51,743 bases of DNA from JBCCGE01 sp039029455 (GCA_039029455.1 JBCCGE010000013.1:1-51743), one strand, 5' to 3'. Numbered from the stretch's first letter, positions 9,777 to 19,046 are shown. The notes: generated by a model from the letters alone, not told the origin. Program-made: numbers and translations.

Positions 9777-10067
9777 ATGTCAGGTTATTGGGTGGTCCGC
9801 GGTTCTGCCGTGAAGGATCCGGGTGCGCTTGAGCGTTATGCCGATATGTGGGCTCCGATTGCTGAGAGTTATGGCGCGGAAGTCGTTGCCGGGAAGGGGC
9901 AGATCGATATTCGGGAGGGCAATGACTATCCAAGGCAGCTGGTGATTCGTTTCCCAAGCTATGCCGATGCAGTTGCCTGTTATGAGGACCCGGATTATCA
10001 GGCCGCGAAGGAGGTTGCGGAAAAGGCTTATGACCGTGAGCTGGTCATTATGGAGGGATTTGACTGA
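9777..10067 (+). CDS. DUF1330 domain protein
   Basis: 96 residues, the standard length for DUF1330, a dimeric alpha/beta ferredoxin-like fold. The N-terminus SGYWVVRGSAVKDPGALERY and the later VIRFPSYADAVACYEDPDYQ are characteristic. No function is established for the family. The gene is monocistronic by appearance, with a strong terminator at 10103-10134 and a candidate promoter at 9705-9734. Confidence 0.88.
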   Translation: MSGYWVVRGSAVKDPGALERYADMWAPIAESYGAEVVAGKGQIDIREGNDYPRQLVIRFPSYADAVACYEDPDYQAAKEVAEKAYDRELVIMEGFD

Positions 10068-10102
10068 CCGTACACACACCCGGTTCGATTTTTACCGGGC
10101 AC

Positions 10103-10134
10103 AAAAAGCCGTCACGCTGTGGCGGCTTTTTTTT
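10103..10134. terminator. Strong bidirectional intrinsic terminator
   Basis: A 12-13 bp stem (AAAAGCCGTCAC paired with GTGGCGGCTTTT, one G-T wobble) closes a GCT loop and runs into eight T on the plus strand. A run of A on the other side makes it usable in both directions. It sits between the convergent DUF1330 and EamA genes. The last codons of the EamA gene (DEQKKAATA and stop) are read through the stem itself. Confidence 0.88.
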
Positions 10135-11056
10135 GCTCATCCAGAGCAACCAGCAGTAAAGCCGCCGCCAGAAGTCCAATCGCAAGCCAGACACTAGCGG
10201 TATGGGATTCTCCAAATAACAGTACGCCCCAGTAAATGCCGGCAAGCAGACTGATAATGCTGCCAAAGGAGATCAGCACAGCGCCGGTTTTCTCGATAAG
10301 GTAGAAAAACACGAGCACTTCTATAATTCCCGCAACGGTGTACCACAGTACAGCGTAGTGACCCGGACCCAGGTTTACAAACGATACCGGTTCCGAGATG
10401 AACAGGTAAAACGGCAGCAGCATTGCGCAGGCCACCAGTGTCTCACCCGTGGCCACCTGGAGCATCGAAAGATCTTTTGGCCAGAATCGGTGAATGTATA
10501 CGGTATCGGCACCGTAGCTCAGCGGAACCAGCAGCATCAGCAATATAGCCGTTAATCGTTTGTCACCATCGATATCTACGGCATCACTGGCTAGCAATTC
10601 GGGAAAAATAATAACGATGGCGGCCGCCATACCCAGAGCAATGGCCCACAGTCGATTTCCTGATACATTTTCTGTTCGCAATATCAGAACGATTACAACG
10701 GTAACGACGGGAGTCATTGACGCGATCAATGCAAGCATCCCGGCAGAGAGCAGATCCGCAACATAAAGGGTCACACCAATCGGAATGACGTATCCGAGGA
10801 TACTTCCAATAAAGAAATAAAGAATGTGCCGTCCACGTGGTTTGTATGAAAGTTTTGCAACGACGATGACGCCGATGAAAAAAGTGGACAACAGGAATAA
10901 TGAAACAAACAACACGCCGATCTCCGGAATGTTGTGGTTTGCAGTGGTCTTCAGCATTGAAAACTGAAATCCCCATGCGGTTCCGACAACCAGCAGGAGC
11001 ACGATGTAAAACCAGTGAGGCGGTTCCTTCTTAATGGTTACCGGGATTTTCTCCAT
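10112..11056 (-). CDS. DMT-superfamily transporter (EamA)
   Basis: 314 residues with about ten hydrophobic helices after a short cytoplasmic N-terminus (EKIPVTIKKEPPHW). Two EamA halves cover about residues 15-150 and 170-305. It is only weakly similar to the EamA protein at 4987 and is not a recent duplicate. It starts 3 bases after the amidase stop, so the two are one operon and the transporter may export or import the amidase substrate or product. The C-terminus is encoded inside the terminator hairpin. Confidence 0.82.
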   Translation of the reverse strand: MEKIPVTIKKEPPHWFYIVLLLVVGTAWGFQFSMLKTTANHNIPEIGVLFVSLFLLSTFFIGVIVVAKLSYKPRGRHILYFFIGSILGYVIPIGVTLYVADLLSAGMLALIASMTPVVTVVIVLILRTENVSGNRLWAIALGMAAAIVIIFPELLASDAVDIDGDKRLTAILLMLLVPLSYGADTVYIHRFWPKDLSMLQVATGETLVACAMLLPFYLFISEPVSFVNLGPGHYAVLWYTVAGIIEVLVFFYLIEKTGAVLISFGSIISLLAGIYWGVLLFGESHTASVWLAIGLLAAALLLVALDEQKKAATA

Positions 11057-11059
11057 GGG

Positions 11060-12475
11060 TCATGACACCGGCCAGTCACACTCATCCTGAGTTGACTCGA
11101 GAACTTTGCCAAGTTCTATCACCGTGCGGTCATCAAACGTTTTTCCAACAATCTGAATACCTGTCGGGGTGCCGTTGTCTGCCAGACCACTCGGTATCTG
11201 CAGAACCGGGCAGCGGCTGAGAATGTTGAACGGATAAGTCATGGACCATTTTTCCTCAATCATCGGTTCCGTTTTTCCGTTGACTTCCACTTCACTGGCC
11301 GGCCAGGTGAAATCAGCCGGAACCCGGTTTGTCGCGAGCGTTGGGCAGATGAAGGCGTCAAACTGATCCATCATCGGTCCAAAGGTATCGTACATTTCCA
11401 CCGCAATTTTGGTGGATTCGGCGTAATCTGCTGCTGTGTACGACTCACAGGACTGGAGAAAATAGATTGCATAGTCAGTCAGCGATTCGCGATTCGTATC
11501 CATCAGTGGCTTCATTCCTGAGGCCCATTTGAAGGCCCAGTGGGCGTACACTGCATCAGTGATACGGTCTGTCCAACCAAGCTCTACAGGCTCGCACCGG
11601 GCGCCAAGATCCCGCAGTTTCTCCACTGCAGCAAGTGTATTGGTCTCAACGTCGGAATCGATTTCAAAGTATCCCAGATCAAGACTGTATGCGATGTTCC
11701 AGCCCGAGAGATCGGTGAGTCTGCTTTCAACATCCAGCACGATGTGCTCTCTCAGACTGGCTATATCGCGGTTGTAAAACCCCGAAATCGTGTTTTGCAT
11801 CATCGCAATATCGTGAACACTTCGCGCCATTGGACCGGAGTGACTGTAGAAGTCCAGATTGAATATGGGTATTTCCGGATTTCGTCCATACGGCGCCTTG
11901 TATCCGGCCAGTCCGCACTGTGCGGCAGGTATGCGAATAGATCCCCCGATGTCGGTACCCATAGCCAGTGTGGCCATGCCTGATGCCAGAGCAGCACCGG
12001 ACCCTCCGCTCGACCCACCTGGCGTCAGATCCGGATTCCAGGGGTTGCGGGTAATGCCCCAGAGACGCGAATGACAGGCTCCGAGCAGGCAGAATTCCGG
12101 TGTGGTTGTTTTTGCGTGGCAAATCGCTCCCGCATCGAGCAATCGCGTGATAATTTCATCTGTGTAGTTATCGGTTCTGTCCCGATAGACCAGAGAGGAG
12201 GATGTTCGTCTGGTACCGGTAACCGCAAACTCGTCTTTCACTGCAAGGGGCAGACCCTCGAGAGGGCGCTCATCGCCGGATTGATATCGTCTCTCCGATT
12301 CCAGAGCCTGTTCCATAGCCTGCTGTTCGTAAACGTCAGTCAGTGCATTTATCCTCGGCTGTGAAGCACGGCATTGTTCCAGAGTCTGTTGCATCACTTC
12401 TACCGGCGAAAGCTGATGTGAACAGAATGCCTGCCGAATCTCATATGCGGGCATGGTGAGGACGCTATCCTTCAT
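11060..12475 (-). CDS. Amidase-signature family hydrolase
   Basis: 471 residues, typical for the family. The catalytic triad is complete: Lys80 in LAVKDEF, cis-Ser155 in the Gly/Ser-rich TPGGSSGGSG, and nucleophile Ser179 in TDIGGSIR. GatA subunits of the tRNA amidotransferase share this fold, but no GatB or GatC gene is near, and the C-terminal half differs, so a free amidase acting on small amides is preferred. It is the first gene of an operon with the EamA transporter. Confidence 0.88.
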   Translation of the reverse strand: MKDSVLTMPAYEIRQAFCSHQLSPVEVMQQTLEQCRASQPRINALTDVYEQQAMEQALESERRYQSGDERPLEGLPLAVKDEFAVTGTRRTSSSLVYRDRTDNYTDEIITRLLDAGAICHAKTTTPEFCLLGACHSRLWGITRNPWNPDLTPGGSSGGSGAALASGMATLAMGTDIGGSIRIPAAQCGLAGYKAPYGRNPEIPIFNLDFYSHSGPMARSVHDIAMMQNTISGFYNRDIASLREHIVLDVESRLTDLSGWNIAYSLDLGYFEIDSDVETNTLAAVEKLRDLGARCEPVELGWTDRITDAVYAHWAFKWASGMKPLMDTNRESLTDYAIYFLQSCESYTAADYAESTKIAVEMYDTFGPMMDQFDAFICPTLATNRVPADFTWPASEVEVNGKTEPMIEEKWSMTYPFNILSRCPVLQIPSGLADNGTPTGIQIVGKTFDDRTVIELGKVLESTQDECDWPVS

Positions 12476-13055
12476 GTTTTTGCTGACGTATACGGGTATT
12501 TAAACAGGGGGGTGACTTATATTTGTTGTTTTGAAGCGAAACGAGCATACCATGGCACGTGACCCCCGATACTGTGTTTAGTGTGAACATTTACCCGCAA
12601 CCTCCGGTCCCAACAAAAAATCACTTTTGTCGGAATCTGCCCTGCCACGGTGGCCACTGTCTGAATCCACCACACGTCGCAGGGATACGCTCGATAAAAA
12701 TGGCTACAGATGGGATGGGGTGTTTTCAAGCAGGCGAAATGAATCGACATCTCGTAAACCAAATCTCAATCGAACGTCGGAGTTTTCAATCAGGTTGCAC
12801 GCCTGATGATCTCAAATTTTTCAAATAACGATTTTGTCGGGTATTGTCGGAGTGCGCGTTACTCCAAGTATCGGGCTGGACTCGTTCCGTTCGTATCATG
12901 GTAATACCCAAAACGCCGAATCCGATCGTACAGTCTGACGTTGCTACACCAGACACCGCTAATTGCGTGAAGTCGACGAGGTCTCGAGTTTGGGCATATC
13001 GCCTTCTGGCGAATCAATTCGGAGTCCGTTGGGCGGCCTCTAAATTTTGAAAAAC
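12476..13055. other. Gene-free stretch
   Basis: 580 bases between the amidase start and the ornithine-cyclodeaminase-like stop. Frames of 60-90 codons exist on both strands, but none has a protein-like composition or ribosome site. It should contain the promoter of the amidase operon near its left end. I see nothing else identifiable. Confidence 0.5.
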
Positions 13056-14003
13056 CTAAGTGCTTCGGTCTGCATGCGCCAGATAAGCCAGCGCCGCGAG
13101 TGCGAGATCGCCCAGTGCATGCCCTCGGAATACAAACGCCGTTTTCTCTGTTGTGTTTGTTCTTGCCGGAGTCTTTCCCCCGATAAGTCCCGCCAGATCG
13201 CCGCTGACATCATCTGGATCTGCGAGTTTGTTGGGCAACACAGCTTCCTGTTCGAGATCGTCAATACACAGAATATCGAGGCACTTGAAGCTGGATTTGT
13301 CCCAGGCTACACCCAGCTCTACACTTGACGCAAAGCTTCCGGGTGATAGCCACTCAGCCGACAGTATAGGCTCGGACAGACTGGTATGGGTCACACTGGA
13401 CACTACGAGATCCGAATCCGGAACCGCCTGTTCAGGTGTTGTACAAATTTCGGAAGCCAGCCCAAGTGATGTCGCAAATTCAGCGAGCAGATCGATGTTC
13501 TTTTGCCCTCGACCCAGAATCCTCACAAGCTCTAAAGGGAACATCTGTGCAAACAGTTGCAGATGACTGTGCGCCTGCACGCCTGTGCCAATGAACGCAA
13601 CGGATTTTGCGTCATTGCGCGCAAGGTGATGTGCCGCAACAGCGCTCAGACCAGCAGTTCGGATGCCGGTGATCCAGTTTCCGTCGATGGTTGCCAGAGG
13701 TATCCCGTTTTCACCGTCCAGAACGGTCACCAGACCGTTAATTTGCGGTAACCCCTGTTTCCGGTTGTTGTCGTTCAACACCAGGGACTTGGTAGCGACC
13801 AGCGGCGGTTCATCCATGAGAGCCAGAGTCGCCATAACATAACGACCATCCGGGGGTGTGATGACCGCTTTGGGTGCACTCCAGACTTTACCTTCGCTGT
13901 TTTGACCAATCAGTCGTTGCAATATGTCAATGATGTTCTGCGCTCGCAAATCGAGTTCATCGAGTTGGCTTGCGGTTAAATGGGGAATAGTGTGGCTATT
14001 CAT
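13056..14003 (-). CDS. Ornithine cyclodeaminase/mu-crystallin family protein
   Basis: 315 residues from the chosen start, matching the family length of 310-330. The Rossmann NAD(P)-binding motif VAFIGTGVQAHSH lies near the middle, and the N-terminal dimerisation domain contains the ALMDEPPLVATKSLVLNDNN block. Members are NAD(P)H-dependent cyclodeaminases, ketimine reductases or amino-acid dehydrogenases; the substrate is not decided by sequence. An in-frame start 51 codons upstream (14156) is rejected because the extra segment is Cys-rich, unlike the family, and would overlap the divergent gene. No good ribosome site precedes 14003, so the start stays uncertain. Confidence 0.8.
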   Translation of the reverse strand: MNSHTIPHLTASQLDELDLRAQNIIDILQRLIGQNSEGKVWSAPKAVITPPDGRYVMATLALMDEPPLVATKSLVLNDNNRKQGLPQINGLVTVLDGENGIPLATIDGNWITGIRTAGLSAVAAHHLARNDAKSVAFIGTGVQAHSHLQLFAQMFPLELVRILGRGQKNIDLLAEFATSLGLASEICTTPEQAVPDSDLVVSSVTHTSLSEPILSAEWLSPGSFASSVELGVAWDKSSFKCLDILCIDDLEQEAVLPNKLADPDDVSGDLAGLIGGKTPARTNTTEKTAFVFRGHALGDLALAALAYLAHADRST

Positions 14004-14232
14004 GGTTTTACACAGTATGAAGTCGCATACCGAATAGTAGCACTCACAGAGTGCTGCAAAAAAAGCTGCCCGAGTGTTGTTTAGTTTGAATATCCGAGTG
14101 CTTACTTTCCTCGGTCCTTTGCAGAGCTCGTAATCGGACTCGCTGTTGGCAGTCATCGAGGTAAAATTGTCCGTAGTGATATTTTTGACCGATCGACCCT
14201 GCCTCTTTACACATTCTAACTTTCGAATATCA

Positions 14233-15105
14233 ATGAATGCAGAAGAAACAGTTTATGCGAATTTCAGTCAGCCAGAACTGGACGCGCACTACAACAACTC
14301 TGCCAAGGTTGCCAACGCTGCCGAAACTATCCAGTGGTACTCAGCGATCAGCAGAGAGTGGTCCGCATCGGCTGGCGGACTCAGAGACATTTCATACGGT
14401 GAACACCCCTCAGAAACACTGGATATTTTTTCTCCGCTGGCGAAGAACGACGCTGTTTCCAGGCCGGTGCATTTGTTTTTTCACGGTGGATACTGGCGTG
14501 CCCTTCACAAGGACGATTTCAGCTTTGTTGCCAATGCCATTTCTGATACCGATGCGCTTTGTGTGATCGTGAATTATGGTTTGATTCCAACTGTCTCAAT
14601 GTCTGAGCTGATTTTGCAATGTCGCCGCTCTGTAGCTTGGGTGTACCGCAACATAGGTCGCTATGGTGGTGACGAGAATCGATTATCTGTATCCGGCCAC
14701 TCTGCCGGAGGCCATATTGTTGCAATGCTGGCAGCGACAAAGTGGACAGAGTTTGGTGATTCTTTGCCGGACGATCTGATAAAGGCCGGAGTTTCGCTCA
14801 GTGGATTAATGGATTTAGAGCCGATAAGAAAATCGTATCTAAATGAGAACCTCGATTTGTCGGAAAAAGACGTTGAAACCAACAGCCCCGCGTTATTGGG
14901 GAATTACAGTGAGACTGATTTGTTGTGCCTTGTCGGTGCGCTTGAAGGTGAAGAATACTATCGGCAAAGCATTATTGTCGCCGATCGCTGGGATCATGCC
15001 ATCTGCGAGGTCGTTACCGGGCACGATCACTTTTCAATATGCAGTGACCTCTACGATCCTCAGAGCGAGATCAGTCAGCGGCTTAAACAACACTGCAAAC
15101 TCTGA
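14233..15105 (+). CDS. Alpha/beta hydrolase, kynurenine-formamidase-like
   Basis: 290 residues from the ATG at 14233. The oxyanion motif HGGYW (residues 84-88) is the hallmark of the arylformamidase branch, and the nucleophile Ser157 sits in GHSAGGH. A C-terminal GHDHFS supplies the likely catalytic His. Kynurenine formamidase cleaves N-formylkynurenine in tryptophan breakdown; no kynureninase or dioxygenase gene is in the window, so the true substrate may be another amide or ester. An in-frame start at 14146 would add 29 residues lacking family similarity and overlap the opposite gene; it is not used. Confidence 0.8.
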   Translation: MNAEETVYANFSQPELDAHYNNSAKVANAAETIQWYSAISREWSASAGGLRDISYGEHPSETLDIFSPLAKNDAVSRPVHLFFHGGYWRALHKDDFSFVANAISDTDALCVIVNYGLIPTVSMSELILQCRRSVAWVYRNIGRYGGDENRLSVSGHSAGGHIVAMLAATKWTEFGDSLPDDLIKAGVSLSGLMDLEPIRKSYLNENLDLSEKDVETNSPALLGNYSETDLLCLVGALEGEEYYRQSIIVADRWDHAICEVVTGHDHFSICSDLYDPQSEISQRLKQHCKL

Positions 15106-15134
15106 CTGGCTTACATCAAACCAAGGTTCCCCGT

Positions 15135-15683
15135 TTATCGTCGCCATTTGATGCTGCATCCCATGCTCGAATGCTGTGTTGTGGAATGAGCATCCGGGTC
15201 GTTGACGGATAACATGGCATTTAGGAGTTCCGGATCGCGGTTGGTGGCATCGCCCATTCGAGCATCATCAAGCCGGCCCCGATACCGTAGTAAGCCAGCA
15301 CGGTCGAAGCCGAAAAAGTCCGGCGTGCAGACGGCGCCGTAGTTTCGGGCCGCTTCCTGGGATTCATCAACCAGATAGGGAAAAGTAAAGTTATGCTGAT
15401 CGGCAAAGTCGATCATTTTTTCGGGTCGGTCATCCGGATACGCGCCGTAGTCGTTAGACATGATGGCGACAACCCCGATGCCGGATGACTGCAACCGACT
15501 TGCGTCTTCCACAAAACGGTCAATTATCGCAAGTACATAGGGACAGTGGTTGCAGATAAACGCGATCAGAAATCCGTCCTCACCACGAACTTCCGTTAAC
15601 GTAATAGTCCTGCCTTCGGTATCAGGTAAACTGAAATCAGCTGCCGGCCATCCGCTGTCGGCTTCCGGTGTGTCCAGTAACAT
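15135..15683 (-). CDS. Thioredoxin-fold redoxin, AhpC/TSA-like
   Basis: 182 residues. The active site is CNHCPYV (Cys44 and Cys47), a variant thioredoxin motif common in a family of cytoplasmic peroxiredoxin-like proteins, together with FSLPDTEG near the N-terminus and the characteristic C-terminus HSSMGCSIKW. It should act in thiol redox chemistry; partners are unknown. It starts 14 bases after the AhpD-like gene, as the last member of a four-gene minus-strand operon that begins with the MFS transporter at 18365. Confidence 0.85.
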   Translation of the reverse strand: MLLDTPEADSGWPAADFSLPDTEGRTITLTEVRGEDGFLIAFICNHCPYVLAIIDRFVEDASRLQSSGIGVVAIMSNDYGAYPDDRPEKMIDFADQHNFTFPYLVDESQEAARNYGAVCTPDFFGFDRAGLLRYRGRLDDARMGDATNRDPELLNAMLSVNDPDAHSTTQHSSMGCSIKWRR

Positions 15684-15697
15684 CGCACTAACTCCTT

Positions 15698-16258
15698 TCA
15701 GGCCGTTTCCGCAGACAACCAGCTGTTCGCACTAAACTGGTCGTCGGTAGGTGTGTTCAGAAGATGATTGGCGTAATTTGAAATTACCTTTAATGCAGTT
15801 GCGACAATAACCTCAAGAGCTGTTTCCTGAGAGTAACCGGCGTCAGTTAATTGGGTCAGATCGTAACCCGACACCTGGCCTCGTTTTTCATTCACAACAA
15901 TACTGAATTGCCTCAACGCCTCCAGTTTCTCATCGTCAAGTGGCTGGGCTTTGCGCAAAGCCCCTACGACGGATTCTGGAACACCTGCCGCCAGTGCGGA
16001 GGTCGTGTGTGCTGCCATACAGTATGTGCATCCATTGAGCCGGTTATTGGTCATGGTCACAATCTGACGCTCGGTGGCGTTGAGACTGGATTTTGCGAAA
16101 ATCGATGACAGGGTGCCGTAAGCTTCCACCGCTACGGGTGACGTTGCCAGTCCGGCAAAAAGATTGGGAACAAATCCGAAGGCTTTCTGCGCGCGCTCTA
16201 AATGAGGCTTTGACGCTTCGGGCGCGGTCTCTGATGTATGCAGGGGGAACGATGTCAT
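15698..16258 (-). CDS. Carboxymuconolactone decarboxylase family (AhpD-like) protein
   Basis: 186 residues from the chosen start. The AhpD-type redox site is present as CTYCMAAH (Cys77, Cys80, His84) in the helix after ERQIVTMTNNRLNG. Such proteins are alkylhydroperoxidase-like thiol peroxidases or disulfide relays, which fits its neighbour, a redoxin. A start 20 codons upstream (16318) would overlap the GTP cyclohydrolase II gene and adds a Lys/Arg-rich segment without family similarity, so 16258 is preferred. Confidence 0.85.
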   Translation of the reverse strand: MTSFPLHTSETAPEASKPHLERAQKAFGFVPNLFAGLATSPVAVEAYGTLSSIFAKSSLNATERQIVTMTNNRLNGCTYCMAAHTTSALAAGVPESVVGALRKAQPLDDEKLEALRQFSIVVNEKRGQVSGYDLTQLTDAGYSQETALEVIVATALKVISNYANHLLNTPTDDQFSANSWLSAETA

Positions 16259-16295
16259 TGGGCGAATAGAATTGTGTTTCAGTTTGATTGGATAG

Positions 16296-17117
16296 CTACA
16301 TTTTCTCGATGTCATCATCCTCGATCTGATGACCTCGTGACTGTTTGGCGGACAGATAACGCTTATTCCAGTGGTTCACGCCGGTGACGTGTTTCTCGAC
16401 TGAAAATTCGGTCAAACCGGCGTCTTGTAGATCCGCAATCTTTTTAGGATTGTTTGTCAGAATGCGCATGGCGCGATTGCCGAGGAAGTAGTGAATCAGG
16501 GCCGCCGCTTCTGAAAAATCTCTCGAGTCTGCCGGCAGGCCGAGCGACTCGTTGGCCTGATAGGTGTCTTCGCCGGCATCCTGCAGCAGATAGGTCGCGG
16601 CTTTGGCCCAAAGACCGATACCGCGACCCTCGTGCCCTGCCATATACACGATGATGCCTCCGCTTGGATCGGAGTTTATGCGTTCAGCTGCGGAGGCAAG
16701 CTGAGGGCCGCATTCACAGCGCTGCGATCCAAACACATCTCCTGTCATGCAATTTGAATGCACTCGCACCAGCGGGTTCTGGTTTTTATCGGGATCGCCG
16801 AAGATCAGCACACTGTTTACGGCCATTGAAGTCGCCAGATTGGCAAACATGTCCTGGCCGTTGGTGTGCCGCAGGGTTGCCGCAAGTTCCTCTACCTTCC
16901 TGAGCTCGGTGCGTCGCACTGCAACGTACCATTCGGCCTGATAATTCCCCCCTGACAATTGCAGCGGCAGTGGAATAGGGCCCATAAGATTGATGACCAG
17001 TTCGGCCGGGTCCGCTGTCTTGGCTTCCGGCAGTTTTTGTCCGCGAGCATCGATTCGAATCAGTTTCTTTTCCGCTATCAGACGTTTGCGGACATCAGGG
17101 TTGAGGTAGGTGAACAT
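16296..17117 (-). CDS. Divergent GTP cyclohydrolase II
   Basis: 273 residues against about 200 for E. coli RibA, the excess being an N-terminal region of about 80 residues. The zinc cysteines are all there (Cys123, Cys134 and Cys136 in NCMTGDVFGSQRCECG), as are GHEGRGIGLW and LTNNPKKI. The canonical RQEGRGIGL is altered to GHEGRGIGL, and the C-terminus HVTGVNHWNKRYLSAK is unlike RibA. It should open the imidazole ring of GTP or a related purine. No other riboflavin gene is adjacent, so it may be a paralogue serving another pathway. It follows the MFS transporter by 6 bases. Confidence 0.8.
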   Translation of the reverse strand: MFTYLNPDVRKRLIAEKKLIRIDARGQKLPEAKTADPAELVINLMGPIPLPLQLSGGNYQAEWYVAVRRTELRKVEELAATLRHTNGQDMFANLATSMAVNSVLIFGDPDKNQNPLVRVHSNCMTGDVFGSQRCECGPQLASAAERINSDPSGGIIVYMAGHEGRGIGLWAKAATYLLQDAGEDTYQANESLGLPADSRDFSEAAALIHYFLGNRAMRILTNNPKKIADLQDAGLTEFSVEKHVTGVNHWNKRYLSAKQSRGHQIEDDDIEKM

Positions 17118-17123
17118 GGCTTA

Positions 17124-18365
17124 CTACTCGGTTTCGCTGTGCTTTGGGTTTTCCCGGTTTTTTCGCATTAGTTTACCAATCGTAAACGATGTCCGCGGCA
17201 GATATACGTACCGGGTCCTGTCTGTACGAGTTGGACGTGCCAGCATGCGGGTGACACTGACAACAACCAGCAAAATATGAGCGCTGGATATGAACATAAA
17301 CAAGGCCGAAGGTCCAAATTTCTCGATCAGCCAGGATGACATAACAGGACTGAAGATGGCACCGACCCCATAAAGAAACATCAGCGAGGCATTAACCTGC
17401 ACGGCGTTGCCCGGTTCGGTGAAATCGTTGGTATGTGCTGCTGAGACCGAAAAAATGGGATAGGTGGCGATACCAAATAGCGCTGCTCCAACAAATACCG
17501 TGCCAAATCCCGGCGTGTTGCTCGCAGCCAGAAAACCGCAGACGATGATGCTGGCAATGGACAGACCGATCAGCACCCAACGCCGATCGTACTTGTCCGC
17601 GATCCATCCGACGGGAATCTGCGCGATGGCACCACCAAGCAAAACGGTTGCCAGAAAGTATCCTATTTCAGCAGCGTTCAGTCCTATCTCCTGACCGTAT
17701 ATCGGACTGACCATGCGAAATGAAGATGATGTGAGACCGGCAACCACCACGCCGGCCGCACCAAGAGGTGAAATCAGCGCGGTAGCGATAGGGCGAAGGC
17801 GCGGGGCAGGCGGTGTTTCTGGTTGACGGTGGGTTGAGAGTGTCAGTGGGAACAGGCAGGCGCAGCACAGTATCGCCAGTAAGTTGTAAGAGACATAACT
17901 TGCCGGCTCCAGAACGCCAATAAGGAGCTGGGCCGCAGATGAAGCGGATATGTCGACGACCCGATAGACGCTCATTACCCGACCGCGGGACTCGTTGGTG
18001 ACCTTTGCCTGCATCCATGCTTCGATTACCGTATAACAACCTGCAACACAAAGCCCGGTCATGATACGCATGGCTGCCCAGGCTGTCGAGTCGAGAATGA
18101 GCGGGTGGGCTATTGCGCCGATTGCCCCTGCTGCTGCAAATACAGCGAAAGTACGAGAGTGCCCGATCGATCCGAGCAGACGTGGAGCCCACCAGCAGCC
18201 AATAAAGAAGCCAAAAAAATGCGCTGAACCGAGCAGGCCAATTTCGCTTTTGCTAAAGCCCAGCTGCAGTCCCGACAGCGCATCCAGCGGTGCAATCGAG
18301 CCCGAGCTGAGCTGAAGCAAGCTGATCGACAAAAACAACGCTGCAAAAGAAATCAGCAACCGCAT
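17124..18365 (-). CDS. MFS transporter, 12 helices
   Basis: 413 residues with about twelve hydrophobic helices in two halves, and a central cytoplasmic loop containing THRQPETPPAPRLRP. The conserved MFS loop motifs are modest (GSAHFFGFFIGCWWAPRLLG after helix 2 and GWIADKYDRR in the second half). A strong ribosome site, GGGAGGTG, precedes the ATG. It heads an operon with the GTP cyclohydrolase II-like, AhpD-like and redoxin genes. The substrate is unknown. Confidence 0.87.
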   Translation of the reverse strand: MRLLISFAALFLSISLLQLSSGSIAPLDALSGLQLGFSKSEIGLLGSAHFFGFFIGCWWAPRLLGSIGHSRTFAVFAAAGAIGAIAHPLILDSTAWAAMRIMTGLCVAGCYTVIEAWMQAKVTNESRGRVMSVYRVVDISASSAAQLLIGVLEPASYVSYNLLAILCCACLFPLTLSTHRQPETPPAPRLRPIATALISPLGAAGVVVAGLTSSSFRMVSPIYGQEIGLNAAEIGYFLATVLLGGAIAQIPVGWIADKYDRRWVLIGLSIASIIVCGFLAASNTPGFGTVFVGAALFGIATYPIFSVSAAHTNDFTEPGNAVQVNASLMFLYGVGAIFSPVMSSWLIEKFGPSALFMFISSAHILLVVVSVTRMLARPTRTDRTRYVYLPRTSFTIGKLMRKNRENPKHSETE

Positions 18366-18487
18366 GATGACACCTCCCGTGAAGCCGGGATTGTATCCAC
18401 TTCATGTCCACAAGTGTTTTGTGAAGGCAAAAAAACCCGACGTTTGCGCTGGGCCCGGACCTTTTTATCGTCGTCTCCTCCTTAGTA

Positions 18488-19043
18488 TCAGAGGCAGACC
18501 ATCGACATGTTGTTGTCCCCGGATTTTACCGGGAAGCATATCGGCGCATCTATGCTCCGTGCATAGTTGAGGTTAATCAGTCCCTCTTCGCCGTTGTTTC
18601 CATCTACGGCAATCAAGTAGGTCTGACCTCGCTCAACAGCTGAGGTCAGCTCACTAAACTCTACATCTTCTCGCGCATCATTGTTACCGTCGAGCTTTTG
18701 AAACTGATCAAAGTCAGTCATCGACCCCTTGATCAGCTGTCCGAGAATTTCGTCGCCAACAAAATACAGTGAGAGTAAAGTATCAAACGTGCTGCCGTTT
18801 GTGTTCACGGTCAGCTCGCCATCTTCGGTTGCTGTCCATTGAAACCACACCGATTTTTCGGGAGTACCGTTTTCACCAATCTCACTATGGTAGGGCTCTC
18901 AGGGTTCCGCCGTTTCCAAACCACCAGTTGGCGCATTCGAATACATCTGTTTAAAAATCATCAATCGTTTGTGGGGTACCTGTAGCGGCTGAATGGGTGC
19001 AGATTGAGATCGCCAGCGCAGCGATCAGGTGTTTTACCGAAAT
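18488..19043 (-). pseudogene. Decayed exported protein (frameshift plus stop)
   Basis: The intact C-terminal part (from a GTG at 18850, 120 codons) reads VWFQWTATEDGELTV and STFDTLLSLYF, as in beta-sandwich domains of exported proteases and adhesins, and ends CFPVKSGDNNMSMVCL. Reading upstream, the frame continues as EPYHSEIGENGTPEKS, meets a stop, and the next frame resumes as TDVFECANWWFGNGGT. That frame is preceded by a TAA at 18951-18953 and then by a signal-peptide-like stretch, KHLIAALAISICTHSAA. One frameshift near 18897-18906 plus one stop therefore separate a signal peptide from its mature domain. The original start appears lost: ATT stands where ATG is expected. Confidence 0.6.
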
Positions 19044-19046
19044 GTC

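Noticed and set aside
12559..13050. Two plus-strand frames of 89 and 68 codons between amidase and the ornithine-cyclodeaminase-like gene
   Set aside because: No ribosome sites, no domain resemblance, unlikely composition.
14004..14232. Upstream in-frame starts at 14156 (minus) and 14146 (plus)
   Set aside because: Both would make the divergent genes overlap and add segments unlike their families; this interval is more likely the shared promoter region.
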